A stretch of 40,487 nt of DNA from Firmicutes bacterium ZOR0006 (GTDB taxonomy: Bacteria > Bacillota_I > Bacilli_A > Culicoidibacterales > ZOR0006), in NCBI GenBank assembly GCA_000798955.1, contig JTLC01000013.1, positions 1 through 40,487 on the forward strand. Reading direction: 5' to 3'. Position numbers and translations under genes: made by a program. Below are positions 1 to 10,503 of the stretch, in pieces. The notes under the pieces are model-generated. The model worked only from the letters and a program-made list of their open reading frames with translations. It was not told the origin of the DNA and made no database searches. Positions within the stretch are counted from its first letter, which is position 1. Every line of letters begins with the position of its first letter.

Positions 1-58
1 AAGACAGTTACTCATTGCGAATTAGCTTTATCTGTAACTGTAAGAATTTTTAATTTTT

Positions 59-289
59 TTGGTCCAATTTCTTGACATCGTACCAAAGTACGCATGCTAT
101 TGTAGCAAAGTTACAGAGGATCAGGTTATTGATGCAGTATTAAAACATGGAGCGAAAAGTGTAAAAGAAGTGAATGCCATAACTGGTGCTATGAAAAATT
201 CCAACTGCAAGGAAAAAAACCCTCTAGGGACTTGTTGCCATAAAATTATTCAGGAGGCAATCGATAAAGGCTTGGCATTAAATGATTGA
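59..289 (+). CDS. BFD-like [2Fe-2S]-binding domain protein (start uncertain)
   Basis: A small protein of about 76 residues built as a single BFD-like (bacterioferritin-associated ferredoxin type) fold. The visible signature is a CYC pair near residues 13-15, followed by a VTEDQV helix start. A second cysteine group follows, one Cys near residue 50 and a CC pair after the NPLGT turn, together giving the cysteines expected to hold a [2Fe-2S] cluster. Relatives deliver or sense iron-sulfur clusters or donate electrons; a specific partner cannot be named. The only in-frame start is TTG at 59, with no clear ribosome binding site, and the frame is closed just upstream. Another frame is open from base 1 to a stop at 73-75, so the window edge may cut an overlapping upstream gene, or the real N terminus may lie across a frameshift. 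Confidence 0.65.
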   Translation: MVQFLDIVPKYACYCSKVTEDQVIDAVLKHGAKSVKEVNAITGAMKNSNCKEKNPLGTCCHKIIQEAIDKGLALND

Positions 290-461
290 TAAGTTCCCGT
301 AAACAAGAGCCAATATTGGATATGTTTCCATGTACGAGCGTGGATATGTTCCCGATAACAACAGGGGTTAAAAACGCAGTTTTGATAGCTATTCCCACCT
401 CTCAAAACACGTCGAGAGTGTAGCCTTATTAACGAAAGTGAAGTAATTAAAAAATGAAAAT
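290..461. other. Non-coding stretch, function unknown
   Basis: No convincing open frame lies between the BFD-like gene and the terminator at 462-515. It contains a near-direct repeat, GGATATGTTTCC (about 319-330) and GGATATGTTCCC (about 343-354). It also has a 7-bp inverted repeat GTTTTGA/TCAAAAC at 379-385 and 402-408. This looks more like a structured RNA or a decayed element than a coding remnant, but I do not recognise a known RNA family. Confidence 0.35.
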
Positions 462-515
462 ATGACGTACCAAACTCATACTCCACGTATAGTGAAATGT
501 AGTTTGGTACGTCAT
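462..515. terminator. Strong inverted repeat, probable bidirectional terminator
   Basis: A perfect 15-bp inverted repeat, ATGACGTACCAAACT at 462-476 and its complement at 501-515, with a 24-nt loop. The stem is flanked by A-rich sequence on the left and TTTTAT on the right. It closes the BFD-like region before the promoter of the PRD regulator. Confidence 0.75.
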
Positions 516-543
516 TTTATATTAGGCAGAAAAAGAAGGAATA

Positions 544-595
544 AAGTAGTTAGCGAAAATGCTTTGTTAACTACTTAATATTTTCATGTTATAAT
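544..595 (+). promoter_or_regulatory. Promoter with overlapping palindromic operator for the PRD regulator gene
   Basis: An extended -10 element, TG-T-TATAAT, lies at 587-595. A weak -35 (TTAACT, 567-572) sits 17 bp upstream. A 9-bp perfect inverted repeat, AAGTAGTTA at 544-552 and TAACTACTT at 568-576, overlaps the -35, as expected for a repressor or autoregulatory site. The palindrome is not seen again before the PTS gene, so it probably acts only here. Confidence 0.6.
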
Positions 596-622
596 AATAA
601 AAAATTAAAAAGGAAGAATCAT

Positions 623-2302
623 ATGGATCGAAAACAACAAATTGTGGAACTTTTACGAGTCAAAAATGATTGGATGACAGGGGCTGAAATTGCACAATTA
701 ACACAGGTTACATCACGGACAATTAGACAAGATATGAAGCAACTGCGTGAAAAGTACGGCACGCAGTTTTTACTTGTCAGTAAGAAGAAAGGCTATCGCT
801 TGCTAGATGACGAATGCGAACTTCCGTCTGTTATAGAGCAGCAGTATACTCGGAAACTACGATTACTTTCACTGTGGAAGCAACTTTTTTTTGAAGATAA
901 AGTTGCTATTTATGAAATAGCTGATCAATTTTTTGTTTCTGAATCTACGATTTTGAATGATATAACATACATCCGTGCACAATTAGATAGTTTTCAGCAA
1001 CATAGCTATAGTATTCAGCGAAATGGCGAATATTGTGAATTAAAGCTTGCTAATTCTGAAGCGAAGTCACCACGTACTTTTTATGACTTTGCCTTGAAAC
1101 GATTACAAATTGAACGACTCGATGAATTTGCTAGTGTCTTTGACGAATTTTGTTTGAACAGCCTATACCGTTGTTGCGTTGAAGTCTTATATAGGTTTGA
1201 GATGAGCTATCAATATATTTCTTTTATTGCACTAGCCGTCGAGTTCGCGACCTTAATTACTCAGAGTGAAAGCGAAATTGATGAGGAGCACGAAATGCAC
1301 GGTGTTTGTCTGGAAAGTATCGGAGCATTGCAAGTACAAGTTAAACAAGAAATGCAGATTGAATTGACACAAAACCAATGTCGAAAAATGTATGAGACTT
1401 TGTTAAATACCCAAGCAATGGCAGAATATGAAAGTGAGCTGCGATTAAGCGGAGCAATTCCTCCCCAGTTTGCAGAGAAAATTTTATTTGTTTTCATGCA
1501 ATATCATGTCCCACTGCTCATCTATGCGCAAGATCAAACAGAGATACTCCAGCAATTTTTGTGCCATTTACAACTTGCACGTGAAAAACAGCGACGAGGG
1601 TTCTATACTGTCAATCCATTGTTAAATCAATTACAGCAAGAGCATGTGATGTTATTTGAAATTGCTAGGCGTGCATTGAGAAGTATTGGACTTGAATTTG
1701 ATGAGAATGAGTGCTCATATGTCGTGATTTATTTACAACTATTATTTGATGGTTATGTGCAGCGCCAAGCGACAAAACTTGATGTGAAACTCATTGTACC
1801 AAATAGTTATAGTAATGGACTTTATGTCCAAAAACTTGTGCAACAACATATGCAATCAGGTGATACATGCAGTGTGATTCGCGATGTAGGCAAGCAAAAA
1901 CCAAGTGGCGATATCATTTTTTCAACGAATAATTTAGCACGTCAATATGAACAGACGGTTATGTTAAGCAAACAACTGAATCCAGCTCAAGATTTGAAAA
2001 TTCAGGTGACGCTCGCACAACACCGTCAGATGAAGTGCCAGGCATATTTTCAAGAGCGACAACAAAACTGGGAAAAAATTGCGCATTTAATAGCAGAACA
2101 GAGCCAACAAAAACTGACTAAATGCATTGAACAAGACAGAGAATTGATGTTTCAACAAGCAGTTCTGTTTCAATACTGTCTAGAAGCACTTGAAGCGAAG
2201 GGTGTACTTGTGAAAGCACAACAAGATATGAAACAGATAGAAATGATGTGTGAGGCATATATACGCATGACGAAACAAGGTGTGTTCCTAACTCATGAAT
2301 AA
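623..2302 (+). CDS. BglG/MtlR-type PRD-containing transcriptional regulator
   Basis: A 559-residue DNA-binding regulator of a sugar PTS locus. Residues 1-60 form an HTH_11-like winged helix (AEIAQLTQVTSRTIRQDMKQ). A second helix-turn-helix lies around residues 95-120. Helical PRD-like segments follow at roughly 150-220 and 335-390. Near residues 395-460 is a domain resembling PTS IIB (VKLIVPNSYSNGLYVQ) but without the usual phosphorylatable cysteine. Such proteins are activated or inhibited by PTS phosphorylation of PRD histidines; typical histidines are sparse here, so control may be altered. No C-terminal IIA domain is obvious. The ATG has an AAGGAAG site six bases upstream. Position immediately before the IIC-mupG-GH1 operon suggests it activates that operon. 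Confidence 0.8.
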   Translation: MDRKQQIVELLRVKNDWMTGAEIAQLTQVTSRTIRQDMKQLREKYGTQFLLVSKKKGYRLLDDECELPSVIEQQYTRKLRLLSLWKQLFFEDKVAIYEIADQFFVSESTILNDITYIRAQLDSFQQHSYSIQRNGEYCELKLANSEAKSPRTFYDFALKRLQIERLDEFASVFDEFCLNSLYRCCVEVLYRFEMSYQYISFIALAVEFATLITQSESEIDEEHEMHGVCLESIGALQVQVKQEMQIELTQNQCRKMYETLLNTQAMAEYESELRLSGAIPPQFAEKILFVFMQYHVPLLIYAQDQTEILQQFLCHLQLAREKQRRGFYTVNPLLNQLQQEHVMLFEIARRALRSIGLEFDENECSYVVIYLQLLFDGYVQRQATKLDVKLIVPNSYSNGLYVQKLVQQHMQSGDTCSVIRDVGKQKPSGDIIFSTNNLARQYEQTVMLSKQLNPAQDLKIQVTLAQHRQMKCQAYFQERQQNWEKIAHLIAEQSQQKLTKCIEQDRELMFQQAVLFQYCLEALEAKGVLVKAQQDMKQIEMMCEAYIRMTKQGVFLTHE

Positions 2303-2334
2303 TTTATTTCCTAACTGAAAGGGAAATCCAAAGT

Positions 2335-2363
2335 TTGATAGCGTTTTCTCTCTGGGTTAAGAT
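2335..2363 (+). promoter_or_regulatory. PTS operon promoter with cre-like CcpA site
   Basis: A -35 TTGATA (2335-2340) and -10 TAAGAT (2358-2363) are separated by 17 bp. TGATAGCGTTTTCT at 2336-2349 fits the cre consensus TGWNANCGNTNWCA at all but the last position, and it covers the -35 and spacer. Binding of CcpA with Ser-phosphorylated HPr there would block the promoter, giving catabolite repression of the downstream sugar genes. Confidence 0.7.
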
Positions 2364-2393
2364 AAGGGTGTAAGAACGAAAGGGGAAATAGCA

Positions 2394-3722
2394 ATGGAAA
2401 AATTTATTCAGTTTATGGATACACGTGTTGGTCCTGTAGCGATGAAAATCGGAAATTTAAAGTATATTAAAGCCATCTCAATGGGGATGATGAGTTTAAT
2501 CGGAATTATTATTATTGCATCACTCGCAAATTTAGTGCAGAGTTTACAAATTGATGCATATCAGAATTTTTTAATGACAACACCTGCTGGACAAGCAATT
2601 TGGAATGTCTGTCAAAATATTACGTGGGGAACACTGAACATGTATGGCTTACTTGTGTGCTTGTCAGTAGGTCAATCACTCTGGCGTGAATATGGGAATA
2701 AGGGACATGAAGGAGCAGCGGTAGCTGTGGCAGCTTATTTAATTACTGTTCCGTGGATGCCTGTGATCACATTAGGTGAAGTAAGTGAAGCCGCCTATGG
2801 TTGGATAAATTATTCAAGTTTTAGTGCAACGTCATTATTCACTTGTATGATTGTCGCATTATTATCAATTGAATTACTCAATCGCTTAAATAAAGTGGAG
2901 CGGTTAAAAGTGAAAATGCCAAGTTCAGTACCACCAGCGGTAAGTGCATCATTTTCAACATTGTTTCCAATCGCCTTAACAATTATCTGTTTTGGAATTA
3001 TCACTTTTGCAATTACCTCATTCACAGGTGGTCAATCATTAAATGATTTAATTAATACAGTGATTGCAGCACCATTAAAAGGGTTTACGAATAATATTTT
3101 TGCAGCAATTGCCATACCAACATTAGTATCATTCTTATGGTTCTTTGGAATTCACGGCACAAATATTATTGGACCAATTGCGGGGGCGGCATTAGCACCA
3201 TATGGAATCGAAAATATTGAATTATATGCACAAGGAGTCGCAGATTGGTCACAGTATAATATTGTAACCCCAGAGTTTATTGCAGCATTTGTGTATATGG
3301 GTGGTGCAGGATGTACAATTGCCTTACTCATTGCCATGTTTCTTTCGAATCGAAAACGGCATAAAGTCTTACTATCTCTTGCGGGACCAACCGGACTCTT
3401 TAATATTAATGAACCAGTTATTTTCGGATTACCGATTGTATTAAATCCCGTTATTTTTATTCCGTTCATCTGTGTACCAGCTGTGTTAGGTGCTATTTCA
3501 TATCTCGCATTAAGTAGTGGTCTTGTTCACCCAGTTGTCGCAACTGTACCATGGACGACACCGCCAGTATTACGTGCCTTTTTTGCGACTGGGATGCACT
3601 GGAGTGGTGCAGCATTGGCAATATTCAATATTGGAGTTGCTACAATGATTTACTTCCCATTTATCAAATTAATGGAGCATCAGGAAGCGAAACTTGTACT
3701 TAGCGAAAAAGGAGATAAGTAA
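2394..3722 (+). CDS. PTS sugar transporter subunit IIC, lactose/cellobiose (CelB) family
   Basis: A 442-residue polytopic membrane protein, the sugar-translocating subunit of a phosphotransferase system. Family recognition rests on the total length, the many hydrophobic segments and the conserved block FNINEPVIFGLPIVLNP near residues 338-354. A second conserved stretch, FLWFFGIHGTN, lies near residue 243. Members take up beta-linked disaccharides or related sugars and need IIA and IIB partners; neither is encoded nearby, so they must be shared from elsewhere. It is the first gene of an operon, with mupG starting two bases after its stop. The ATG follows an AAAGGGG ribosome binding site. Substrate cannot be told from sequence; the neighbours suggest a phosphorylated beta-linked disaccharide. 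Confidence 0.9.
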   Translation: MEKFIQFMDTRVGPVAMKIGNLKYIKAISMGMMSLIGIIIIASLANLVQSLQIDAYQNFLMTTPAGQAIWNVCQNITWGTLNMYGLLVCLSVGQSLWREYGNKGHEGAAVAVAAYLITVPWMPVITLGEVSEAAYGWINYSSFSATSLFTCMIVALLSIELLNRLNKVERLKVKMPSSVPPAVSASFSTLFPIALTIICFGIITFAITSFTGGQSLNDLINTVIAAPLKGFTNNIFAAIAIPTLVSFLWFFGIHGTNIIGPIAGAALAPYGIENIELYAQGVADWSQYNIVTPEFIAAFVYMGGAGCTIALLIAMFLSNRKRHKVLLSLAGPTGLFNINEPVIFGLPIVLNPVIFIPFICVPAVLGAISYLALSSGLVHPVVATVPWTTPPVLRAFFATGMHWSGAALAIFNIGVATMIYFPFIKLMEHQEAKLVLSEKGDK

Positions 3723-3724
3723 TT

Positions 3725-6255
<2,531 letters not shown>

Positions 6256-6306
6256 AAATAGTTATAAGAACCTTTCAATACAGGAATCCAGTGTATCGAA
6301 CCCCAC

Positions 6307-6339
6307 CCATTACTTGGCTACAAGTAATGGTTTTTTTTT
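6307..6339 (+). terminator. Rho-independent terminator of the PTS operon
   Basis: A 10-bp perfect stem, CCATTACTTG at 6307-6316 and CAAGTAATGG at 6321-6330, with a 4-nt loop and nine Ts. Confidence 0.9.
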
Positions 6340-6596
6340 AGTTGAATTTTATCTGTTAGAAAATAATTCAACTGCTTTTGAATCTTAATCAGTTTGCGAA
6401 AAACTAGTAGTTGATTGTATATAACGAAAAAGTCTTTGAGCCTGTATTGCTTTCAAAGGTTTTTTGTTGATATTGGGTATTCGTTTGAGTCAGCTAAGAG
6501 AGTAAATAAAATGATTGACATTGACAATAGAAGTATACAGCCTAGACATTCAGTGTTAGAATATGAAGAAAATATAGAGTTGTGTGGGGTGATTCA
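6340..6596 (+). other. Intergenic spacer
   Basis: A spacer of about 260 bases between the PTS terminator and the NTF2-like gene. A TTG-started frame from 6415 runs through it, but it has no ribosome binding site, no family resemblance and overlaps the next gene. I see no clear promoter with both elements. Confidence 0.4.
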
Positions 6597-7040
6597 ATGG
6601 AACGATTAGAAAAATTAACAGTAGAAAAAATGCGTGAGCAGTGGTCAAAAACATATAATTCAGCTGGTAAACCAGAATGGGAACATATTTTTGGCTATTA
6701 TGATGATACCATCATTTTTCATGATTCGATTCAGCAGGTTGAAGGAAAAATTGCGTTTGAGGCGATGTGTAAGCGACTGACAAAACGCTGTAAAAGTTTA
6801 AAAATGGATATTCACGATATAGCACAACAGGATAATATTGTGATGATGGAATGGACAATGACGATGGCATTTCGTTTCTTTCCAGAAAAAGCAATTTATG
6901 GTGTATCGAAGTTCACGTTCAATGAACAAGGGCTTATCAGTCACCAACGTGATTACTATGATATTTGGGGAGATATTTATGATGGTATTCCGGGGTTTAG
7001 ACGGATATACCGATGGTTTATGCGGAAATTTTTTGGCTAA
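6597..7040 (+). CDS. NTF2/SnoaL-like fold protein
   Basis: A 147-residue protein with features of the nuclear transport factor 2-like superfamily: an N-terminal helix, the YYDDTIIFHDSIQQVEGK turn, and the C-terminal HQRDYYDIWGDIYDGIP motif common in this group. Members are small cone-shaped enzymes or ligand binders (ketosteroid isomerase-like); the substrate is unknown. ATG 6597 is preferred because GGGGTGA lies five bases before it; a GTG five codons upstream has no such site. It is followed after ten bases by an SDR oxidoreductase, a pairing seen in other bacteria, and the two probably act on the same small molecule. Confidence 0.7.
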   Translation: MERLEKLTVEKMREQWSKTYNSAGKPEWEHIFGYYDDTIIFHDSIQQVEGKIAFEAMCKRLTKRCKSLKMDIHDIAQQDNIVMMEWTMTMAFRFFPEKAIYGVSKFTFNEQGLISHQRDYYDIWGDIYDGIPGFRRIYRWFMRKFFG

Positions 7041-7050
7041 GGAGAACGTT

Positions 7051-7992
7051 ATGGGGATTAAAGTTCCAGATCAAGTGATGTTTATCAAAAATAATCAAGC
7101 TGTGCAGAAACAGAGCACGGTATTAAGTACCGGTAAAATTTGTGTGATTACCGGAGCAACTTCAGGAGTTGGGTATCAGGCAGCAGCAGCGCTAGCAGCT
7201 AAGGGAGCAACACTCGTATTGGTTGCAAGAAATGAAGCCAAGGTTCAAGCCGTGAAGCAAGAGTTTGAACAATTGTATGGCAATCCAGTTGATTATGTCC
7301 TTGCTGATTTTACTGACTTAGACCAAGTGAAAGCAGCCGGTGCAGAAATTTTGCAGAGATATCCACGGATTGATGTGTTAATCAATAGTGCGGGTATTTA
7401 TACAACGAAGAAATCGTATAATCATGAGGGAATAGAACTCGTCTTTTGTGTCAATCATATGGCAGCCTTCGTCTTAACACAGTTATTAAAGGAACGCCTC
7501 ATTGCATCGGCACCAGCACGAATTATTCAAATCAACTCGGAAGGTCACCGGTTTAATGGTTTGAATACTAATGATTTGAATTGGCATAAACGCATCTATA
7601 CGGGGTTAAGAGGGTATGGTGCAGCAAAAACAGCGCAATTACTGACAGTCTGGCAATTTGCGACTGAATTGAATGGAACCGGAGTTACAATTAACGCTAT
7701 GCATCCCGGTGCCGTGAAAACAAATATTGGTGAAAATAACGGGAGACTCTATCGGTGGTTTCTACATCATGTTACTTGGAAATTTTTGCAGGATCCAAAA
7801 GTAGCTGGTGAAGCCATTTATTATTTAGCAACAGCACCAGAGTTGGCAGAAACAACAGGGAAATTCTTTAATTTAACGATTGAAGAAAAACCAGCCAAGC
7901 ATGCATATAACATAAATAAGCAACGAATAATGTGGGAGAAGAGCTTAGCAATTGGCGGATTTCAATCGGAAATCAAAACACAATTAAAATGA
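7051..7992 (+). CDS. Short-chain dehydrogenase/reductase (SDR)
   Basis: A 313-residue NAD(P)-dependent oxidoreductase. The cofactor-binding TGATSGVG is near residues 33-40, INSAG follows at about residue 111, the catalytic Ser is in INSEGHR, and the YGAAK Tyr-Lys pair is near residue 190. The overall pattern resembles retinol-dehydrogenase-like or WW-domain-oxidoreductase-like SDRs; the substrate is unknown. ATG 7051 is chosen because it follows the NTF2-like gene by ten bases with AAGGAG six bases upstream; the frame is open further upstream but overlaps that gene. Probably co-transcribed with 6597-7040. Confidence 0.88.
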   Translation: MGIKVPDQVMFIKNNQAVQKQSTVLSTGKICVITGATSGVGYQAAAALAAKGATLVLVARNEAKVQAVKQEFEQLYGNPVDYVLADFTDLDQVKAAGAEILQRYPRIDVLINSAGIYTTKKSYNHEGIELVFCVNHMAAFVLTQLLKERLIASAPARIIQINSEGHRFNGLNTNDLNWHKRIYTGLRGYGAAKTAQLLTVWQFATELNGTGVTINAMHPGAVKTNIGENNGRLYRWFLHHVTWKFLQDPKVAGEAIYYLATAPELAETTGKFFNLTIEEKPAKHAYNINKQRIMWEKSLAIGGFQSEIKTQLK

Positions 7993-8090
7993 AAAGAAAA
8001 ATAGTAGCGTTAACTTGTAAAATAATTCAAGTAGACGATTCCGACAGTGGTAGGATGCAATCATCAAAAAATGAAGAAAAATCAATAATT

Positions 8091-8119
8091 TTGACAAAAG
8101 ATCAAAAAGCAACTAGAAT
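8091..8119 (+). promoter_or_regulatory. Sigma-A-type promoter for the gene at 8169
   Basis: A consensus -35 TTGACA (8091-8096), a 17-bp spacer and -10 TAGAAT (8114-8119), placed 50 bases before the next start. It is one of the best-matching promoters in the window. Confidence 0.75.
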
Positions 8120-8168
8120 AAATACAAAATAATAACCGGTTTTTGAGAGGAAAGGAGCATGGCGAGCA

Positions 8169-8987
8169 ATGCAAGTAACATTTATGCGAGTCCCTATTGA
8201 AAAATGGCTCCGCGAGCAACATGGATGCCAATTTATCCAACGTCAGTGGCAAGGCGGGAAAATGCTAACGAAGAAAGTAATAGTCCTGCAAAAAACCAAT
8301 GAAACATTGCGAGAAATAGCAAAAAGCAATAATCCACTTAAAACAAATGAATTACTTGACTTCCAAGCAGATTGGTTAGGATTATGTGTCATCGGTACGA
8401 CGCTTAAGCAAGCAATAATTGTGCAAGATTACCGAAGTGTGCTAGTGAAAAGTGAAAAAATCAGTGAGAATCAAACGATAACAGCAAGTATTTTTCGCCA
8501 AGTATTTCCGGAAGTTCCTGTCATGGTTGTGGCTATTTTACCGCAACTCGAACCAGCACGTGTGATTGGACTTGAACAGCAAATGACGCTCATACAAGAA
8601 CAGTGGCAGAATGCGGATATACATACCACATTTGATCTGGTTATCTACCAAGATGATTCAGTAGTGAAAATGCCAAAAAGAACATTACCGCACGTGCAAG
8701 CGCAACAGCAACAAAATAGTTGGGCGGTGCTGACAAACTTTATTCGGCAAGGAAAAATGACGGCTGGACTAGGTGAGTCATTACAAGATATTCGATTTTG
8801 TCGACATATGTTTGGTGTGAATTTTCCAGTTTTGATGAGTCGTAGTAATTACTTGCGCAGTCACTATGAGCGACAATTATTTTCGAAGCAAGTGGTATTG
8901 ATTCAAGGGAAGGAATATTTTGTCTTTATTCAGTGGCAATCCGGAAGCTATGAACGTTTTATTCGCTGGCTACAATCACAAAAATGA
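8169..8987 (+). CDS. Protein of unknown function
   Basis: A 272-residue, probably cytoplasmic protein that I do not recognise. It has no signal peptide, membrane segment, zinc ligands or nucleotide-binding motif that I can see. Composition is rich in Gln, including a QAQQQQ run near residue 180. The C terminus (about 235-272) is basic and aromatic, ending ERFIRWLQSQK. The start is uncertain: ATG 8169 lies 11 bases after AAAGGAG, while the better-spaced ATG at 8159 opens only a 13-codon frame; ATG 8184 is another in-frame choice. It is expressed from its own strong promoter and is followed by a terminator shared with rodA, so it is probably a single-gene unit. Confidence 0.6.
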   Translation: MQVTFMRVPIEKWLREQHGCQFIQRQWQGGKMLTKKVIVLQKTNETLREIAKSNNPLKTNELLDFQADWLGLCVIGTTLKQAIIVQDYRSVLVKSEKISENQTITASIFRQVFPEVPVMVVAILPQLEPARVIGLEQQMTLIQEQWQNADIHTTFDLVIYQDDSVVKMPKRTLPHVQAQQQQNSWAVLTNFIRQGKMTAGLGESLQDIRFCRHMFGVNFPVLMSRSNYLRSHYERQLFSKQVVLIQGKEYFVFIQWQSGSYERFIRWLQSQK

Positions 8988-8993
8988 TAAACA

Positions 8994-9055
8994 AAAAAGA
9001 ACGCTTGAATGCGGCGCATCCAATAAATGGATGCACTGCACCATGCGTTCTTTTT
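8994..9055. terminator. Bidirectional terminator between convergent genes
   Basis: An outer stem AAAAAGAACGC at 8994-9004 pairs with GCGTTCTTTTT at 9045-9055, and an inner GCATCCA/TGGATGC hairpin sits within it. A and T runs on either side serve both the + strand gene and rodA on the minus strand; the right arm overlaps the rodA stop codon. Confidence 0.88.
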
Positions 9056-10232
9056 AGATTGTATTTATCTTCGCAAAACCACTATTTTCAAGTCGTTTAT
9101 TTTCATTATGTATTGAAAGCATAATCCCAATAACAAGGAAGTACGAAAGAAGTGATGTTCCACCATAGCTGATGAATGGTAAAGTCATCCCCTTTACAGG
9201 CATTAAGCCCATTGTCATCCCAATGTTAAACATTTGCTGGAAAGCAATCATGCCAATAAATCCAGCGGCCATATAACTATGGAATTTATTTTTACTTTTT
9301 GCGAGGACAATAAAAATACGTAAAAGTAATAAAAACGAAAGAATAATAATTGCTAGACCGACAAAGAAGCCGAAATCAGCAGAGATTGTTGAAAAAATGA
9401 AATCATTTTGTCCTTCTGGAATAAAAACAGCACTACTTTGAAAGCCATGACCTTCAAGGCCACCAGAACCCATGGCAATCATGCCTTGCATCAATTGGTA
9501 ATTATCACCTGATGTTTCAACACTGCCATTAGGAATGAGCCAGTTAACAATTCGTTCAATTCGATAACCAATTTGAGGAATTGCACTGTAAAAGGCACCA
9601 TTTGTTACGACGAATAATCCAACGGCACCACCGACGGCCGCAAATGCGGCACCACCAACGGTAATGAAATAACGGAAGGGGATTCCGGCAGCTAGCATAA
9701 TTGCGAGCATACTAATGATAATAACAGTTGCTAGACCAGTATCTGGCTGTTGGAAAATCAATGCGGCTGGGATTCCGGCAACGACTAGGAGTTTGAAGAA
9801 AAGGAGTCGATAATTACCAGCAGTCATTTTCGGAAACTTTTCATGGTGATCAGCAGCTAATTTTGCCAGTAAGATAATCACGAAAATTTTAACGAACTCT
9901 GATGGTTGTAAAGTCCCAATTCCTGGAATTGCATACCAACGGGTCGCATTATTAATGTTCAAACCAAGCGGAGTATAGAGTCCAAGCAGTGAAATAATTC
10001 CAATAATATATAATGGCCAAGCTAATCGACCAAGTCGATCATTTCCCCACCATAGCATAATAAAGGAACCGACCGTCCCAACACCAAACCACATAATTTG
10101 TTTGATTTCTTGGTTGGCCCAATCGGAAGGCGGGAATAGTGCCTTAGCACTGAAAATTCCTAAAACACTAATTGTGCCAAGAGCCGCAATAATCGCGAGA
10201 ATCCACCAATCAATATATAATTTACGACGCAT
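9054..10232 (-). CDS. rodA: RodA-like SEDS-family peptidoglycan polymerase
   Basis: A 392-residue integral membrane protein of the SEDS family (FtsW/RodA/SpoVE), the glycosyltransferases that polymerise lipid II during wall elongation or division. About ten hydrophobic segments are visible. Family blocks include the loop NATRWYAIPGIG followed by LQPSEFVK, and near the C terminus FISYGGTSLL. The start has a GAGGAG site a few bases upstream. RodA rather than FtsW is favoured by general resemblance and by the lack of division genes nearby, but the two cannot be separated with certainty. It stands alone on the minus strand with its own promoter. Confidence 0.88.
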   Translation of the reverse strand: MRRKLYIDWWILAIIAALGTISVLGIFSAKALFPPSDWANQEIKQIMWFGVGTVGSFIMLWWGNDRLGRLAWPLYIIGIISLLGLYTPLGLNINNATRWYAIPGIGTLQPSEFVKIFVIILLAKLAADHHEKFPKMTAGNYRLLFFKLLVVAGIPAALIFQQPDTGLATVIIISMLAIMLAAGIPFRYFITVGGAAFAAVGGAVGLFVVTNGAFYSAIPQIGYRIERIVNWLIPNGSVETSGDNYQLMQGMIAMGSGGLEGHGFQSSAVFIPEGQNDFIFSTISADFGFFVGLAIIILSFLLLLRIFIVLAKSKNKFHSYMAAGFIGMIAFQQMFNIGMTMGLMPVKGMTLPFISYGGTSLLSYFLVIGIMLSIHNENKRLENSGFAKINTI

Positions 10233-10282
10233 AGCATCTCCTCATTTCTTTATCATACAGATTTTTTTTGCATACTTTTTTT

Positions 10283-10311
10283 ATTATAACGGATTCAAAG
10301 GATGGAAACAA
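10283..10311 (-). promoter_or_regulatory. Promoter of rodA
   Basis: On the minus strand, -35 TTGTTT (plus coordinates 10306-10311) and -10 TATAAT (10283-10288) are spaced 17 bp, about 50 bases before the rodA start. Confidence 0.65.
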
Positions 10312-10353
10312 ATGAAAGAGAATTAAAGCCAAATGTGAATTTTCGGATTTTTT

Positions 10354-10468
10354 TGACAAATTGTCAGGAAACAGCGAAAATAAAGAGAGCACTGTCTACA
10401 TAAATAAAAGTTAAAAGCTGTATTTTCAGTTCATAGAAAGAGAATTTTAAGGCTCGATATGATAGAAT
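10354..10468 (+). promoter_or_regulatory. Palindrome and extended -10 promoter upstream of the oxidoreductase operon
   Basis: An extended -10, TG-A-TAGAAT (10460-10468), lies 36 bases before the ATG at 10504; the -35 is poor, as is usual with extended -10 sites. About 100 bases upstream is a perfect palindrome TGACAA-A-TTGTCA (10354-10366), operator-like but not matching a consensus I can name. Confidence 0.45.
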
Positions 10469-10503
10469 AGGAGTGTTCAGAAAAGAAAGAAGGGGTGTTT
10501 CTC

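Noticed and set aside
379-408. A 30-nt block beginning GTTTTGA and ending TCAAAAC, resembling a CRISPR repeat
   Set aside because: Only one copy, no spacers and no cas genes in the window.
432-443. A 12-mer ACGAAAGTGAAG shared with 25946-25957 in the tandem RNA
   Set aside because: Flanking sequence and structure do not match; a 12-base match in a window this size is expected by chance.
6415-6609. A 64-codon TTG-started frame before the NTF2-like gene
   Set aside because: No ribosome binding site or homology; it overlaps the better supported start at 6597.
7989-8132. A 47-codon frame overlapping the SDR stop (ATGA) and running to 8132
   Set aside because: No ribosome binding site, no family resemblance, low-complexity polar sequence, and it covers a consensus promoter (8091-8119) for the next gene.
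8159-8200. A 13-codon frame starting at ATG 8159 close to AAAGGAG
   Set aside because: Possible leader peptide, but the spacing to the ribosome binding site is too short and nothing else supports it; more likely the site serves ATG 8169.
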